Assembly: GCF_037976825.1 (NCBI RefSeq)
Contig: NZ_CP150269.1
Span: 3,175,501 to 3,239,500 of the forward strand
DNA: 64,000 bases
Reading direction: 5' to 3'
Origin: Paenibacillus sp. FSL K6-1330
GTDB taxonomy: Bacteria > Bacillota > Bacilli > Paenibacillales > Paenibacillaceae
Shown: piece by piece, positions 43,460 through 52,432 of the stretch
Position numbering within the stretch: the stretch's first letter is position 1
Layout: each line of letters opens with the position of its first letter
Position numbers and translations under genes: made by a program
Notes under the pieces: model-generated
Told to the model about the DNA's origin: nothing
What the model saw: the letters and a program-made list of their open reading frames with translations, nothing else
Database searches by the model: none

Positions 43460-44587
43460 TTGAATCAAGCAGGGGAAGATAAAGAGCTGCAAATAACACC
43501 GCGGCAGGCATTAGGACGGTTGAAGCCTTACACGGCAGGTAAGCCAATCTGGGAAGTGCAGCAGGAATACGGCTTGGATCGCGTCATCAAATTAGCTTCC
43601 AATGAAAATTCACTTGGTCCCTCGCCTAAAGCATTGCAAGCCATTCAGGAGCAGCTGCCTGATTTACACCGTTATCCCGACGAGCGTTCATCAGGTCTTA
43701 CACAAGCGCTTGGCGAGCACTTGGGGTTGGCAGCGAATCAATTCATTGTGACAAACGGCGGCGATGAGCTGATCATGCTGATTTCTCGGGCGTACCTGGA
43801 GCCTGGTGACGAGATTATCGTTCCTGATCCGACATTCAGCGAATATGAGTTTGGTGCTTTTCTTATGTCTGGTACGGTCATTAGGGTACCGCTGCGTGAG
43901 CAATATGCCTTCTCTGCTGAGGATATATTGTCCGTGGTTACGGAACGAACCAAAATCGTGTACTTATGTACTCCCAATAATCCAACAGGCACCTACATTC
44001 CCGAACTTGAAATGAAAAATCTTCTGGACCGTCTTCCAACTCGCGTGCTGGTTGTAATCGATACAGCATATCGCCATTACGCGACAGCCCCTGATTACTC
44101 GGACGGGATAGATTTCATCAAGCTGGGATATCCGGTCATCACCCTGAACACCTTCTCCAAAATCTACGGTCTTGCGGGTATTCGCGTCGGCTATGGCGCT
44201 GCTTCGGAAAGCATCATCCGCACATTGCTTCAGGTTAAGGAGCCCTTTAATGTCAATGCGCTGGCACAAGCGGCGGCGTTGGCCGCACTTGGAGATGGGG
44301 AGCACGTCCAGGCATCATGCCGGATGAATGAACAAGGCAGACAGCAAATCTATGAGGGACTGAGTCGGTTAGCGATTCCTTACTACGAGAGCATGAGCAA
44401 TTTCATTCTGGCGGAGCTTGGAGAACATGCAGACATTATATACCACAAGCTGCTGGAGCGGGGGATTATCGTCAGGTCCGCCAAAGGTTGGGGACTGCCT
44501 GGGCATATTCGGATTTCCGTAGGGACGGCGGAAGAAAATCAAGGATTCCTTGATGCTTTAGGCGAAATCTTAGTGCATACGATGTAA
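43460..44587 (+). CDS. hisC: Histidinol-phosphate aminotransferase
   Basis: A 375-residue class II PLP aminotransferase. The N-terminal signature is VIKLASNENSLGPSPKALQA. The PLP lysine is in LNTFSKIYGLAGIRVGYG, with Asn in CTPNNPTGTY and a late Arg in GHIRISVGT. It acts in His (and often Tyr/Phe) synthesis. TTG 43460 follows GGAGGGAG by 6 nt. It is not in a his operon here, so a second copy or broad-specificity role is possible. Terminated at 44671. Confidence 0.85.
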   Translation: MNQAGEDKELQITPRQALGRLKPYTAGKPIWEVQQEYGLDRVIKLASNENSLGPSPKALQAIQEQLPDLHRYPDERSSGLTQALGEHLGLAANQFIVTNGGDELIMLISRAYLEPGDEIIVPDPTFSEYEFGAFLMSGTVIRVPLREQYAFSAEDILSVVTERTKIVYLCTPNNPTGTYIPELEMKNLLDRLPTRVLVVIDTAYRHYATAPDYSDGIDFIKLGYPVITLNTFSKIYGLAGIRVGYGAASESIIRTLLQVKEPFNVNALAQAAALAALGDGEHVQASCRMNEQGRQQIYEGLSRLAIPYYESMSNFILAELGEHADIIYHKLLERGIIVRSAKGWGLPGHIRISVGTAEENQGFLDALGEILVHTM

Positions 44588-44670
44588 CCTTATGGTAAGT
44601 ATAAAGTGTTAAAAAGTGATGCTGATCCGGCAAAAGCACGCAGCAAGAGCAGGTATGCTAAAATACGATA

Positions 44671-44698
44671 AGGACCGCAGATGTGGTCCTTTTTTTGA
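44671..44698 (+). terminator. Terminator after hisC
   Basis: AAGGACC pairs with GGTCCTT, then six T. Confidence 0.75.
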
Positions 44699-44831
44699 TG
44701 GATTTTAACTAACTATTAGATATTATTTCCATCGCGGCCTTCGATTTATGCATAAAATCATAAGTTGATGTCACAATTGGATCGCCTTGTTTGTCTACAT
44801 TATGAAATAGATGAAAAAGGAGAGATATCAG

Positions 44832-45491
44832 ATGGAGAACATGCTCATTATCAACGCACATCCGAAGGTGGAGTCAGCAACATCTGTCAGCTTGCGGGTG
44901 CTTCAGCATTTTTTGGAGGCGTACACGAAATGGAATCCAGCAGGAGCTATAGAACAAATTGATTTATACCGTGATTCTATACCTGCCATCGATCATATGG
45001 TTCTAGAGCTATGGAGCAAACAGGGAAGAGAGGAGCCGCTTAACGAAGAGGAGCAACAGATAACGGACCGCATGTCCGCCATCCTGCAGCAGTTTAAGGC
45101 AGCACGGAAGTATGTTATCGTCATGCCGATGCACAATTTCAACATTCCTTCCAAGCTTAAAGATTATATCGACAACATCCTGATTGCACGCGAGACATTT
45201 CAATATACGGAGAATGGATCGGAAGGTTTGCTAACCGATGGCCGCAGTTTGCTGGTCATTCAGGCCAGTGATGCCATTTACACGAATCATGACTGGTATG
45301 CCGAGGTTGAATACTCGCATAAATACCTTAAGTCTATGTTTAATTTTATGGGGATCATCGATTATCAGATCATCCGGGCACAGGGTAATGCGATCCTGGA
45401 TCGAGATGATATCCTCGCACAGGCCTTTCAGGAAGCGGAAGAAGCTGCGAAACAGCTGGCAAGCACGAAGCCAACGATAAACATTAAATAG
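44832..45491 (+). CDS. azoR: FMN-dependent NADH-azoreductase
   Basis: A 219-residue flavodoxin-fold oxidoreductase. LIINAHPKVESATSVSLRVL is the FMN phosphate loop region, and MPMHNFNIPSKLKDYIDNIL is the AzoR signature. It reduces azo dyes and quinones with NADH. ATG 44832 is preferred because AAAAAGGAGAG lies upstream; an earlier in-frame ATG overlaps that site. Monocistronic, terminated at 45533. Confidence 0.85.
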   Translation: MENMLIINAHPKVESATSVSLRVLQHFLEAYTKWNPAGAIEQIDLYRDSIPAIDHMVLELWSKQGREEPLNEEEQQITDRMSAILQQFKAARKYVIVMPMHNFNIPSKLKDYIDNILIARETFQYTENGSEGLLTDGRSLLVIQASDAIYTNHDWYAEVEYSHKYLKSMFNFMGIIDYQIIRAQGNAILDRDDILAQAFQEAEEAAKQLASTKPTINIK

Positions 45492-45532
45492 GAATGGATG
45501 CATGGAGAACAGAACAGTGACTTAAGCATTAA

Positions 45533-45557
45533 AAGGCTGCCTGATGGCAGCCTTCAC
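45533..45557 (+). terminator. Terminator after azoR
   Basis: AAGGCTGCC pairs with GGCAGCCTT around TGAT. Only a weak T tract follows. Confidence 0.6.
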
Positions 45558-45592
45558 TGTTTGGATGGAAGTTTGAAGGAGTCTTGAGGTTG

Positions 45593-46987
45593 TTATAGGT
45601 ACCCTTGATTCTTCAAATAAGCCTGCAGCAGTGAGATTCCACTGCGGATTTCAGCAGGTTCCAGGTGACCGTAGCCAAACAATAACTTGTTTGCATGGGT
45701 TCTTTTTTGAATACAATGGTAGTCCAGCGGCGTGATGCGTATCCGGTCTTGCCGGGTTTTCTGCCTGAAAGCCTCGTCAAAGATCGCCCCGGGAAATTCA
45801 ACAGTCAGATGCAGGCCGGCTGCATCTCCCCAGGAACGCCAAGTATCTCCGAAAAACTCATGCAGCGAAGATAACAGGACCTGTCTCCGTTCGCCGTAGA
45901 TCTTGCGCATTTTCCCGATATGCCTGTCAAATTTCCGGGTGTGTAAAAACTCGGCTAAGGCAGCTTGCTCAAAAGGGGGATTCTGCACATCGGTATGGGT
46001 ACGCAGATGCCCCCAGCGCTGTTGAAGCTTACGGGGTACAATCGCGTACCCGATCCGAAGGGCCGGGAACAGCACTTTGCTGAAGGTGCCAACATAAATG
46101 ACCCTATCGGGATCCATGGCATATAAAGGTGCGATCGAATCCCCGCTGTATCGGTACTCGCTATCATAATCGTCCTCGATGATATAGCTGCCGTTTTTTC
46201 TGGCGTAGCGGATGAGCGCAGCACGACGATCCGCCGGCAGAATCCCTCCAAGCGGAAATTGGTGAGAGGGTGTCACGTACACAGGACATCCAGGCTTGTC
46301 GTTCAAGTGCTCGGTCTGAATCCCGTGCTCATCCACGGGGACATGATGAATTCGATACCCTTTGTTTATAAACGTCTGCAGCATCTCGATGTTGCAGGGA
46401 TCTTCAAACCATATATCCTGATTTTCATGATAGAGTAAGTCCGCAAGGATATTCAGTGCATGTGTGGCACCTGCCGTTATGAATATATCTTGAGCATCAA
46501 CCTTAAGGCCCTTGCTGCGATAAAGCCACAATGAAATTTCGTCACGAAGTGCGGGCAGGCCCTGAGGACCTGTATAACCTAGCAGAGTGGGGCTCATATC
46601 GCTGAGTGTTTTCATTGAAATTTGCTGCCATACGTACCGTGGGAATAGCCGGAGTTCAGGTTGTCCTGTCCGGAAATCCACTGCAAAATCAGGAGGGGCT
46701 TTTTTCCGCGGCGGCGGATCTACCTCAGCCAGGTTATCCAGTACAATGCCTTTCGCAACCCGTGTCGGAGCCCCTTGTCGGCTAACGACGTAGCCTTCGA
46801 CGTTCAACATGTCAAACGCTTCATTGACCGTGTTACGAGATACCTTGAGTTCTATTGCTAATTGACGGGATGAGGGCATGGCTTCTCCTGGCTGCAAGAT
46901 TCCTTGAACAATCCTTTCCCTTATAGCTAAATAAATTTGCCGTTTAAGCGATACTTCACTGCTTCGGTGCAGTGTGATTCCCCACAT
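45593..46987 (-). CDS. MocR-type (GntR/aminotransferase fusion) regulator
   Basis: A 464-residue regulator. The N-terminal GntR winged helix is LKRQIYLAIRERIVQGILQP then SSRQLAIELKVSRNTVNEAF. The large C-terminal fold-type I aminotransferase domain has the PLP lysine in YVGTFSKVLFPALRIGY. MocR proteins sense PLP or amino compounds. ATG 46987 has GGAGG 9 nt upstream; a GTG or ATG further up is possible. It is divergent from the EamA gene, its likely target. Confidence 0.9.
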   Translation of the reverse strand: MWGITLHRSSEVSLKRQIYLAIRERIVQGILQPGEAMPSSRQLAIELKVSRNTVNEAFDMLNVEGYVVSRQGAPTRVAKGIVLDNLAEVDPPPRKKAPPDFAVDFRTGQPELRLFPRYVWQQISMKTLSDMSPTLLGYTGPQGLPALRDEISLWLYRSKGLKVDAQDIFITAGATHALNILADLLYHENQDIWFEDPCNIEMLQTFINKGYRIHHVPVDEHGIQTEHLNDKPGCPVYVTPSHQFPLGGILPADRRAALIRYARKNGSYIIEDDYDSEYRYSGDSIAPLYAMDPDRVIYVGTFSKVLFPALRIGYAIVPRKLQQRWGHLRTHTDVQNPPFEQAALAEFLHTRKFDRHIGKMRKIYGERRQVLLSSLHEFFGDTWRSWGDAAGLHLTVEFPGAIFDEAFRQKTRQDRIRITPLDYHCIQKRTHANKLLFGYGHLEPAEIRSGISLLQAYLKNQGYL

Positions 46988-47118
46988 GAGGCTCGTCCTC
47001 CAACTGGTCTGCATAATTTCACGTTTAACTGGATCTGTAACCATACCAGTCTATCCCCTATGATTGTAGCATAGATTCAGTCGCTATCGATCTGTGATAT
47101 CTGGAGGATGTGATCTTA

Positions 47119-48096
47119 TTGGAACGATGGAAAGGGATGTTTTATTTATGCGGGGCGTTCACGCTTGCAGGGACTTCGGTCATCACGGCATGGTTTTTGA
47201 ACGGGAAATTAGGGACGTTTACGATCACAGCGGCCAGCTTGTTATTGGCTTTGCTATGTATGCTTCCTCTATGTAGGAAGGAGCTGGTGAGGACGGTTCG
47301 ACAATTAACATTTCGGGAGTGGAGGCTTCTGTTCTTTCAGGCGTTACTCGGGATGTTTCTGTTTCGGATGATGCTGCTGCAGGGCCTTCTTCATACCAGC
47401 ACGGCAGAAGCGGGAATTCTAACAGGCGCAACACCCGCCTTTACTGTCATGCTGGCATTTGGGTTCCTGAAGGAATCGGTGAACGGCATGAAGCTGGCAG
47501 GCATTCTTAGCACGGTGGCGGGCATTATGATCATACAAGGAATACTCACGCCGGGCCATGCATTCGAGGTACAACATCTGTACGGTAACCTGCTTGTGCT
47601 CTGCGCGGCATGTAGTGAATCCGGCTTTAACCTGCTGTCCCGCATTGGTTCGATGCAGCGCACGGCTTCACAAAACAAAGCCATTCATCCTATGGTCCAG
47701 ACGACGCTGGTCTCGGTGATCGCCTTGATGTTATGCCTGATACCCGCATGGTTCGAGAATTCGCTGGCTTCACTGGCAGCATTAGAGTTGCAGGAATGGC
47801 TTGCGCTTGTTTGGTACGGACCGATCGTAACGGCCTTGGCCTTCATGCTGTGGTATGCCGGTATCAAGCGCTGCCATGTATCCACAGCTGCCGCTTTTTC
47901 TGGTATGATGCCTTTTACGGCTTTGTTGTTATCGGTCCTCGTATTAAAAGAATCCGCAGGATGGGAGCAATGGTGCGGCGGCATCCTAGTTATTCTAGGC
48001 ATGTTTCTCATCGGCTGGCATCAGGCAGTCATTAACCCGCTGCCACAACAGCACCCGCCGGAACATGGAATCATCGATAAGGTTAGGATTGAGTAA
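47119..48096 (+). CDS. EamA-family DMT transporter
   Basis: About 325 residues with ten membrane segments in two EamA halves (FFQALLGMFLFRMMLLQGLL; LALVWYGPIVTALAFMLWYA). TTG 47119 gives ERWKGMFYLCGAF with GGAGG 12 nt upstream. GTG 47110 is closer to the site. EamA exporters next to MocR regulators commonly export amino acids or related metabolites; substrate unknown. Confidence 0.85.
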   Translation: MERWKGMFYLCGAFTLAGTSVITAWFLNGKLGTFTITAASLLLALLCMLPLCRKELVRTVRQLTFREWRLLFFQALLGMFLFRMMLLQGLLHTSTAEAGILTGATPAFTVMLAFGFLKESVNGMKLAGILSTVAGIMIIQGILTPGHAFEVQHLYGNLLVLCAACSESGFNLLSRIGSMQRTASQNKAIHPMVQTTLVSVIALMLCLIPAWFENSLASLAALELQEWLALVWYGPIVTALAFMLWYAGIKRCHVSTAAAFSGMMPFTALLLSVLVLKESAGWEQWCGGILVILGMFLIGWHQAVINPLPQQHPPEHGIIDKVRIE

Positions 48097-48099
48097 AAA

Positions 48100-48132
48100 A
48101 CAAAAAGAGGCAAGCTGGCCTCTTTTGTTGTA
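48100..48132 (+). terminator. Terminator after the EamA gene
   Basis: CAAAAAGAGGC pairs with GCCTCTTTTG. Confidence 0.75.
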
Positions 48133-48142
48133 TAGAAAAAGG

Positions 48143-48224
48143 GTTAGCGTCTGAGCAGATTAAGATGCCAACTGTCTGAGCGGCTATACGATCGCTTGTT
48201 GCGGGCTGTATTCACGGCGCTAAC
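48143..48224. repeat. 82-bp element with GTTAGCG/CGCTAAC ends
   Basis: Perfect 7-bp terminal inverted repeats GTTAGCG (48143-48149) and CGCTAAC (48218-48224) enclose imperfect internal palindromes. GTATTCACGG near the right end matches, inverted, the CGTGAATAC block of hairpin repeat copy 3. Length is close to copy 5 (83 bp). No gene lies in 48133-48368 apart from a 13-codon frame behind GGAGGGG at 48277. Confidence 0.45.
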
Positions 48225-48369
48225 GAGTAAGAATATCAAGACAGAAGAACTTACATTCTATTCTGGAGGGGATCGTATGGTAATAGACAGATCGAAAACG
48301 AAAATTTTGAAGCGATAGAATTTTAATATATAAAAGATACAAACGAGATGAATAGAACAGAACAGCAAA

Positions 48370-48406
48370 AACACCCTGAGCTTCATCAGATCAGAGTGTT
48401 TTTTTG
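48370..48406. terminator. Bidirectional terminator for the DUF3231 gene
   Basis: ACACCCTGA pairs with TCAGAGTGT, A run on one side and seven T on the other. Confidence 0.75.
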
Positions 48407-48416
48407 CTGGATTATA

Positions 48417-48929
48417 CTATTCTCCTTCAGGTCTCTTGATTTGAAGCGGCGGCGGAATGAGCCAGCCTTTTTCCTTATTCATCTGAAGGATCCGCAAACC
48501 TAGCGCCGTCTTGGTGATATGATATTTAGCAAATAACGCGCCAATATCCTCCCGGATGGATTGTCCCATAACTTGACTGCATGATACCAGTCCGAGTGAT
48601 GTATCAGCAGCGATTTTGGCCGCAATTTCCGGATCCGTGAATCTTGCGCCCGCCGGAATATCCTCAAGTTTGACCGGGGGTCTTTCGGGAAGTACCGGTG
48701 CAGGGGCGATTCCGTTTTCGGTAAGCAATTCATCACATTCTTTAATCTCAAGTTTAGCTTGATCCAACAGATCATTGAGGATTTTTTTGAGGTCTTTATC
48801 GCCTGCATGGTTTAAATAAGCCTCGTAGCAGGACACCATGCCTTTTGCCAACGTGGATGCTGTCCATACGCTAAATATTTCCCCATAATGCATGGGTTCG
48901 TTTTTAGGATTACCGCTTAAAATTCCCAA
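48417..48929 (-). CDS. DUF3231 family protein
   Basis: A 170-residue helical, ferritin-like protein. KNEPMHYGEIFSVWTASTLA and CYEAYLNHAGDKDLKKILND match DUF3231, found in Bacillales. His and Glu residues in the first two helices could bind metal (inference). The gene stands alone with a terminator. Many sporeformers carry paralogues; function unknown. Confidence 0.8.
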   Translation of the reverse strand: MGILSGNPKNEPMHYGEIFSVWTASTLAKGMVSCYEAYLNHAGDKDLKKILNDLLDQAKLEIKECDELLTENGIAPAPVLPERPPVKLEDIPAGARFTDPEIAAKIAADTSLGLVSCSQVMGQSIREDIGALFAKYHITKTALGLRILQMNKEKGWLIPPPLQIKRPEGE

Positions 48930-49192
48930 TCTTATTCGCTCCTTTAATATTTATTCAAACAGAGTTATTATGCACAGGAGATTGTTATTTAATTCTTTCG
49001 AAGTAAGCAGAATACATTCATTCAGGTATGCAGGTTGGTTATTGAACGAGGCAGTTATCGGGCTGCTTTTTTGTTATTCATTTGTTTTTCAGTTGAATTT
49101 AGAGAGAAGTATAGATAAGATAGAACACAATCCGATAGATCGGGATATCTCTTAAGATTTTATAGTGTGACAAGGACGGGGGAGGTTGGCTT

Positions 49193-49786
49193 ATGAAGAA
49201 AGTGCTTTTGCTGTTGGCGGATGGATTTGAAGCTGTTGAAGCGAGTGTATTTACTGATGTACTGGGGTGGAACAAGCTGGAGGGTGACGGGACCACTCAG
49301 GTTGTGACTGCGGGACTGCATGACCGGTTGAAATGCACGTGGAACTTTACCGTCATTCCTGAGGTCACGCTGGACTCGGTTAAGGTGGATGATTACGATG
49401 CGCTGGCGATTCCTGGCGGGTTCGAGGAAGCGGGCTTTTATAACGATGCATACGACTCCAGGTTCTCCAAGATCATTCAGGAATTTCATGCGCAGGGCAA
49501 GTGGATTGCTACGATTTGCGTTGCAGCCCTTACGCTTGGCAAAGCCGGCTTGCTGGAGGGACGTAGAGCCACGACTTATGATCACCCAACCAGCATCAGA
49601 AAATCGCAGCTGCGGGAATTCGGTGCCCATGTGGTGGAAGAACAGATCGTTGTTGATGGGAACCTGATCACTTCATGTAACCCGGCAACGGCTTTTGATG
49701 TGGCTTTCACTTTGCTGGAAAAGCTGACATCTTTGGAAAATACTCTGCATGTGAAAGAGCTTATGGGATTTACAAGCAAATCATGA
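49193..49786 (+). CDS. DJ-1/PfpI-family protein
   Basis: A 197-residue protein. The N-terminus VLLLLADGFEAVEASVFTDV has the catalytic Glu, and the nucleophile Cys is in WIATICVAALTLGKAG. YDALAIPGGFEEAG is the family glycine loop. Members are deglycases, chaperones or glyoxalases. GGGGGAGG precedes ATG 49193. Stand-alone. Confidence 0.9.
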   Translation: MKKVLLLLADGFEAVEASVFTDVLGWNKLEGDGTTQVVTAGLHDRLKCTWNFTVIPEVTLDSVKVDDYDALAIPGGFEEAGFYNDAYDSRFSKIIQEFHAQGKWIATICVAALTLGKAGLLEGRRATTYDHPTSIRKSQLREFGAHVVEEQIVVDGNLITSCNPATAFDVAFTLLEKLTSLENTLHVKELMGFTSKS

Positions 49787-49808
49787 TTGAAGACTAAATG
49801 ATTTTAAG

Positions 49809-49858
49809 CAGTAAGCCTGTCTGAAAGAAGACAGCGCTTATTGCTTTTTTTGTGATTA
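49809..49858 (+). terminator. Terminator after the DJ-1 gene
   Basis: AGCAGTAAGC-GTCT pairs with AGAC-GCTTATTGCT, then seven T. Confidence 0.75.
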
Positions 49859-49957
49859 CGACGTACCGCGGTTTATATAAAAAATAATTATAATCATACA
49901 GCCTATATGTAAGAGTTTGTCGAGGATGATACCCTTGAGTGCAAGGAGGGATTTGGG

Positions 49958-50083
49958 TTGAGATTATTTCCTGTCACTTACTCGCTTCTATCTAAACAAG
50001 CGGTAGGGTTACATATCCAACATCATTATGAGGTCGGTTCCATTGTGAAAATTCAGTATTTCAAGAGTTTGGATTATGTCTAG
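49958..50083 (+). pseudogene. Truncated phosphotransferase-like N-terminus
   Basis: TTG 49958 follows AAGGAGGGA. The 41-residue frame begins RLFPVTYSLLSKQAVGLHIQ, resembling the start of APH/choline-kinase-type phosphotransferases (F-P-V-T-x-S-x-L-S-x-x-A-L). It stops after FKSLDYV with no continuation. It lies 15 bp before the GNAT gene and may now act only as a leader for it. Family call tentative. Confidence 0.4.
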
Positions 50084-50098
50084 GACGGAGGAGAACCT

Positions 50099-50635
50099 AT
50101 GAAAGTTACCGTGGAGCTAACCGATACTTCCACCAAATTTATCATTAATAATATATATCCGCTATATTTGCATGATTTATCAGGGATATGGGGATGGAAG
50201 CCGAATCGATATGGCGTCTATGAGGATGATGACACAAGAACCTTGAAAGACCAGATCCAAGTTTTTGATATATGGTGGGAGAAGCCCTCGATTTTGTTTC
50301 CTTACCTGATTCGAGTGGATGGCATCCCGGCAGGATTTGCTCTGGTAGCAACCTCGCCATATACATATGGCAGTGAATTTTACATGAATGAGTTTTTTGT
50401 TATGAAACCCTTCCGAGGCAAACATGTTGCGGAGAATGCTGCATCACAAGTGTTCGACAAGCATGCCGGCAGCTGGGAAGTCCAGACGAATGCCACGGAT
50501 CGCAATATGCGGGCGCAGGCATTCTGGAGAAAGACGATGAACAACTATGTTTCGGACTCACGCGTGCAGGAATTTGTTGCTACGAGGGACGACAATGAGA
50601 AGTTGATCTTTCAGTTTGAATCATCGCGGGTGTAA
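50099..50635 (+). CDS. GNAT-family acetyltransferase (COG5628-like)
   Basis: A 178-residue protein. Motif A is MNEFFVMKPFRGKHVAENAA (R-G-K-x-x-A loop) and the C-terminal part is ATDRNMRAQAFWRKTMNNYV. The N-terminal half (LYLHDLSGIWGWKPNRYGVY) is that of predicted acetyltransferases of COG5628 type. GGAGGAG precedes ATG 50099. Substrate unknown. Confidence 0.8.
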   Translation: MKVTVELTDTSTKFIINNIYPLYLHDLSGIWGWKPNRYGVYEDDDTRTLKDQIQVFDIWWEKPSILFPYLIRVDGIPAGFALVATSPYTYGSEFYMNEFFVMKPFRGKHVAENAASQVFDKHAGSWEVQTNATDRNMRAQAFWRKTMNNYVSDSRVQEFVATRDDNEKLIFQFESSRV

Positions 50636-50682
50636 AGTCTGTCGCACATATCGTTTTCTGAACAAAAGAAGTGATCGACAAT

Positions 50683-50721
50683 ACAGAAAAACAATTCATA
50701 CTTGAGATATGAGTTGTTTTT
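50683..50721 (+). terminator. Terminator after the GNAT gene
   Basis: AACAATTCATA pairs with TATGAGTTGTT, then seven T. Confidence 0.75.
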
Positions 50722-50737
50722 TTATTTATGTTACAGG

Positions 50738-50768
50738 TGTCCCTTTTTTGGCAGAAGAGGTGTTATAC
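50738..50768 (+). promoter_or_regulatory. Predicted ECF-sigma promoter of the sigma gene
   Basis: TGTCCC (50738-50743), 16 nt, GTGTTATAC (50760-50768). The same two blocks with the same 16-nt spacing stand before the secreted-protein gene at 52342-52372. This is what an autoregulated ECF sigma factor would recognise. Confidence 0.65.
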
Positions 50769-50806
50769 AAACGTAAATAAGATTTACGCGGAGGTGCGTC
50801 TTCGAA

Positions 50807-51388
50807 TTGGATTCGATAGAGGAGTGCGTGAGGCGCGTTAAGGCCGGTGAGGTGGATTGTTTCGAGCCTATCGTTGAAACGTACAAAAAACAGATCTACA
50901 TATATTGCTGCCGGATGCTCGGCTGCAAGCAGGACGCGCAGGATGCCGTCCAGGATATCTTCATCAAAGCGTTTACCAAGCTCCATACCTATGAAGCGAA
51001 GGTTTCGTTCTCATCATGGTTATACAAGATTGCCTATCACCATTGCCTTAATCTGCTTCGCAAGAGACAGGTTCGCATGCGAGTGAGCCGTCTAATCAAA
51101 CCAGCAGGTTATGCTGATAGCGTGGAACAGACACTCGAGCGCAGATGGTTCAGCGAACCGCTGGAATATGCCATGACGAAGCTCTCGGTGGAAGAGCGTA
51201 ATCTACTCGTGCTGCGGGTGTTCGAAGATAAACCGTTCTCGGAGATCGCGCAGATTCTGGATAAGAATCTCAGTGCAGTGAAGAAAAAGTATGCTCGTAT
51301 GAAACTGAAAGTCATCAAGCTGATCCAGGAGAAGGAGGGGGCGGAGTTATGCGAGATTCGAGACAGCCGGAGCAAGATCGAATTCTGA
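50807..51388 (+). CDS. ECF-type RNA polymerase sigma factor
   Basis: A 193-residue sigma-70 family group 4 protein. Region 2 is QDAVQDIFIKAFTKLHTYEA then FSSWLYKIAYHHCLNLLRK. Region 4 is LRVFEDKPFSEIAQILDKNL then SAVKKKYARMKLKV. TTG 50807 follows GGAGGTG. Its 3' end overlaps the anti-sigma gene by 40 bp, which couples their translation. The signal is unknown. Confidence 0.92.
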   Translation: MDSIEECVRRVKAGEVDCFEPIVETYKKQIYIYCCRMLGCKQDAQDAVQDIFIKAFTKLHTYEAKVSFSSWLYKIAYHHCLNLLRKRQVRMRVSRLIKPAGYADSVEQTLERRWFSEPLEYAMTKLSVEERNLLVLRVFEDKPFSEIAQILDKNLSAVKKKYARMKLKVIKLIQEKEGAELCEIRDSRSKIEF

Positions 51389-52314
51389 GAGGCATGGAAT
51401 TGCACTCCGTGGAAGAAGAGGTGGACGTGACCCCCGCCATCATGCGGAAGGTGAGGCAAATCCACCAGAGTAAACAGGGGAGATATTACGGGAATCGTAA
51501 AAAAACCTTTATTGCAGCGACACTCACTGCGGTTTTGATTCTTTCGTCAATTAGCGTTTACGCAAGCCAATACTTGATTCAGATCAAGAACAAGGAAGGC
51601 GAAGTCATTCTGTCTACCATAAAGCCATGGAAATATTCCGAATCAGAATATAACGCCAAACGTATAAAGGAGACGGAAGAAGAGCTGAAAAAGAGGTTAA
51701 AGCCGGGAGAACAGGCTGTATATTATATCAAGGACCTGCATATGACACCACTGGTCAAAGAGCAGCCATTGAATTATTTTTATATGTTGACTAAGCATTC
51801 AAATTATCAGGAACTCGCAAAAGAAATTGAGGAGAAGGGTGCTCCTGTGCTTCAAGAACCTGATTATGTACCGGATGGGTATCGATTTGATTTTGGACAG
51901 ATTCAAATAAGGAACACGCCCGTATGGAATACGCCGGAGTATAAAGTTCTTGCGGATGAACTCAAAGCGCAGGCTGAGAAGTCGGATGAAGAACAGGGAC
52001 TGTTCTATAAGATTGTTCCTTGGTCCGATATTGCCTCTACAGGAATGGAATATCGTAAAGGCGAAAATCGGATCAAGATTGTAGCCTTTGCACGAGAGAA
52101 GGGCTCAAAAGCTGGGGTGCCTACAAACCAAGCCATAAAAATAAAGGTAAAAGGGAAAGAAATGATTTTGTCTACCAGTCCAACAAACCCATCGCGCAGA
52201 TTAACATGGCTTAGTGATAGTGAAGAGGTTCTGTATCTGATTACGGATGATCCGAAGGATCCGCTATCCAAGGAAGAGTTTGCGAAGATTGCAGCCGGTC
52301 TTGTTTCGAAATAA
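51349..52314 (+). CDS. Membrane-anchored anti-sigma factor
   Basis: A 321-residue protein. A cytoplasmic N-terminus of about 50 residues (no H-x3-C-x2-C zinc motif) is followed by a membrane segment TFIAATLTAVLILSSISVYA. An outer domain of about 245 residues begins with a charged coiled stretch and contains YYIKDLHMTPLVKEQPLNYF and KGAPVLQEPDYVPDGYRFDF (DUF4367-like tail). GGAGGGGGCGGAG precedes ATG 51349. It should hold the sigma factor at the membrane until an outer signal releases it. The outer domain is paralogous to the next gene product. Confidence 0.8.
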   Translation: MRDSRQPEQDRILRGMELHSVEEEVDVTPAIMRKVRQIHQSKQGRYYGNRKKTFIAATLTAVLILSSISVYASQYLIQIKNKEGEVILSTIKPWKYSESEYNAKRIKETEEELKKRLKPGEQAVYYIKDLHMTPLVKEQPLNYFYMLTKHSNYQELAKEIEEKGAPVLQEPDYVPDGYRFDFGQIQIRNTPVWNTPEYKVLADELKAQAEKSDEEQGLFYKIVPWSDIASTGMEYRKGENRIKIVAFAREKGSKAGVPTNQAIKIKVKGKEMILSTSPTNPSRRLTWLSDSEEVLYLITDDPKDPLSKEEFAKIAAGLVSK

Positions 52315-52341
52315 AAAGATTTCTACTTTTTTTTGGATAAA

Positions 52342-52372
52342 TGTCCCTTTTGTTGTCGGCAAGGTGTTATAC
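52342..52372 (+). promoter_or_regulatory. Predicted ECF-sigma promoter of the secreted-protein gene
   Basis: TGTCCC (52342-52347), 16 nt, GTGTTATAC (52364-52372), identical in both blocks and spacing to 50738-50768. The spacer also shares TTTT and GGCA/AAG segments. Confidence 0.65.
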
Positions 52373-52432
52373 GAGATGTATTTAAAAAATAACTTTAAAG
52401 GCCTTACCGCCGAAAGGAGCACACATTTTATC

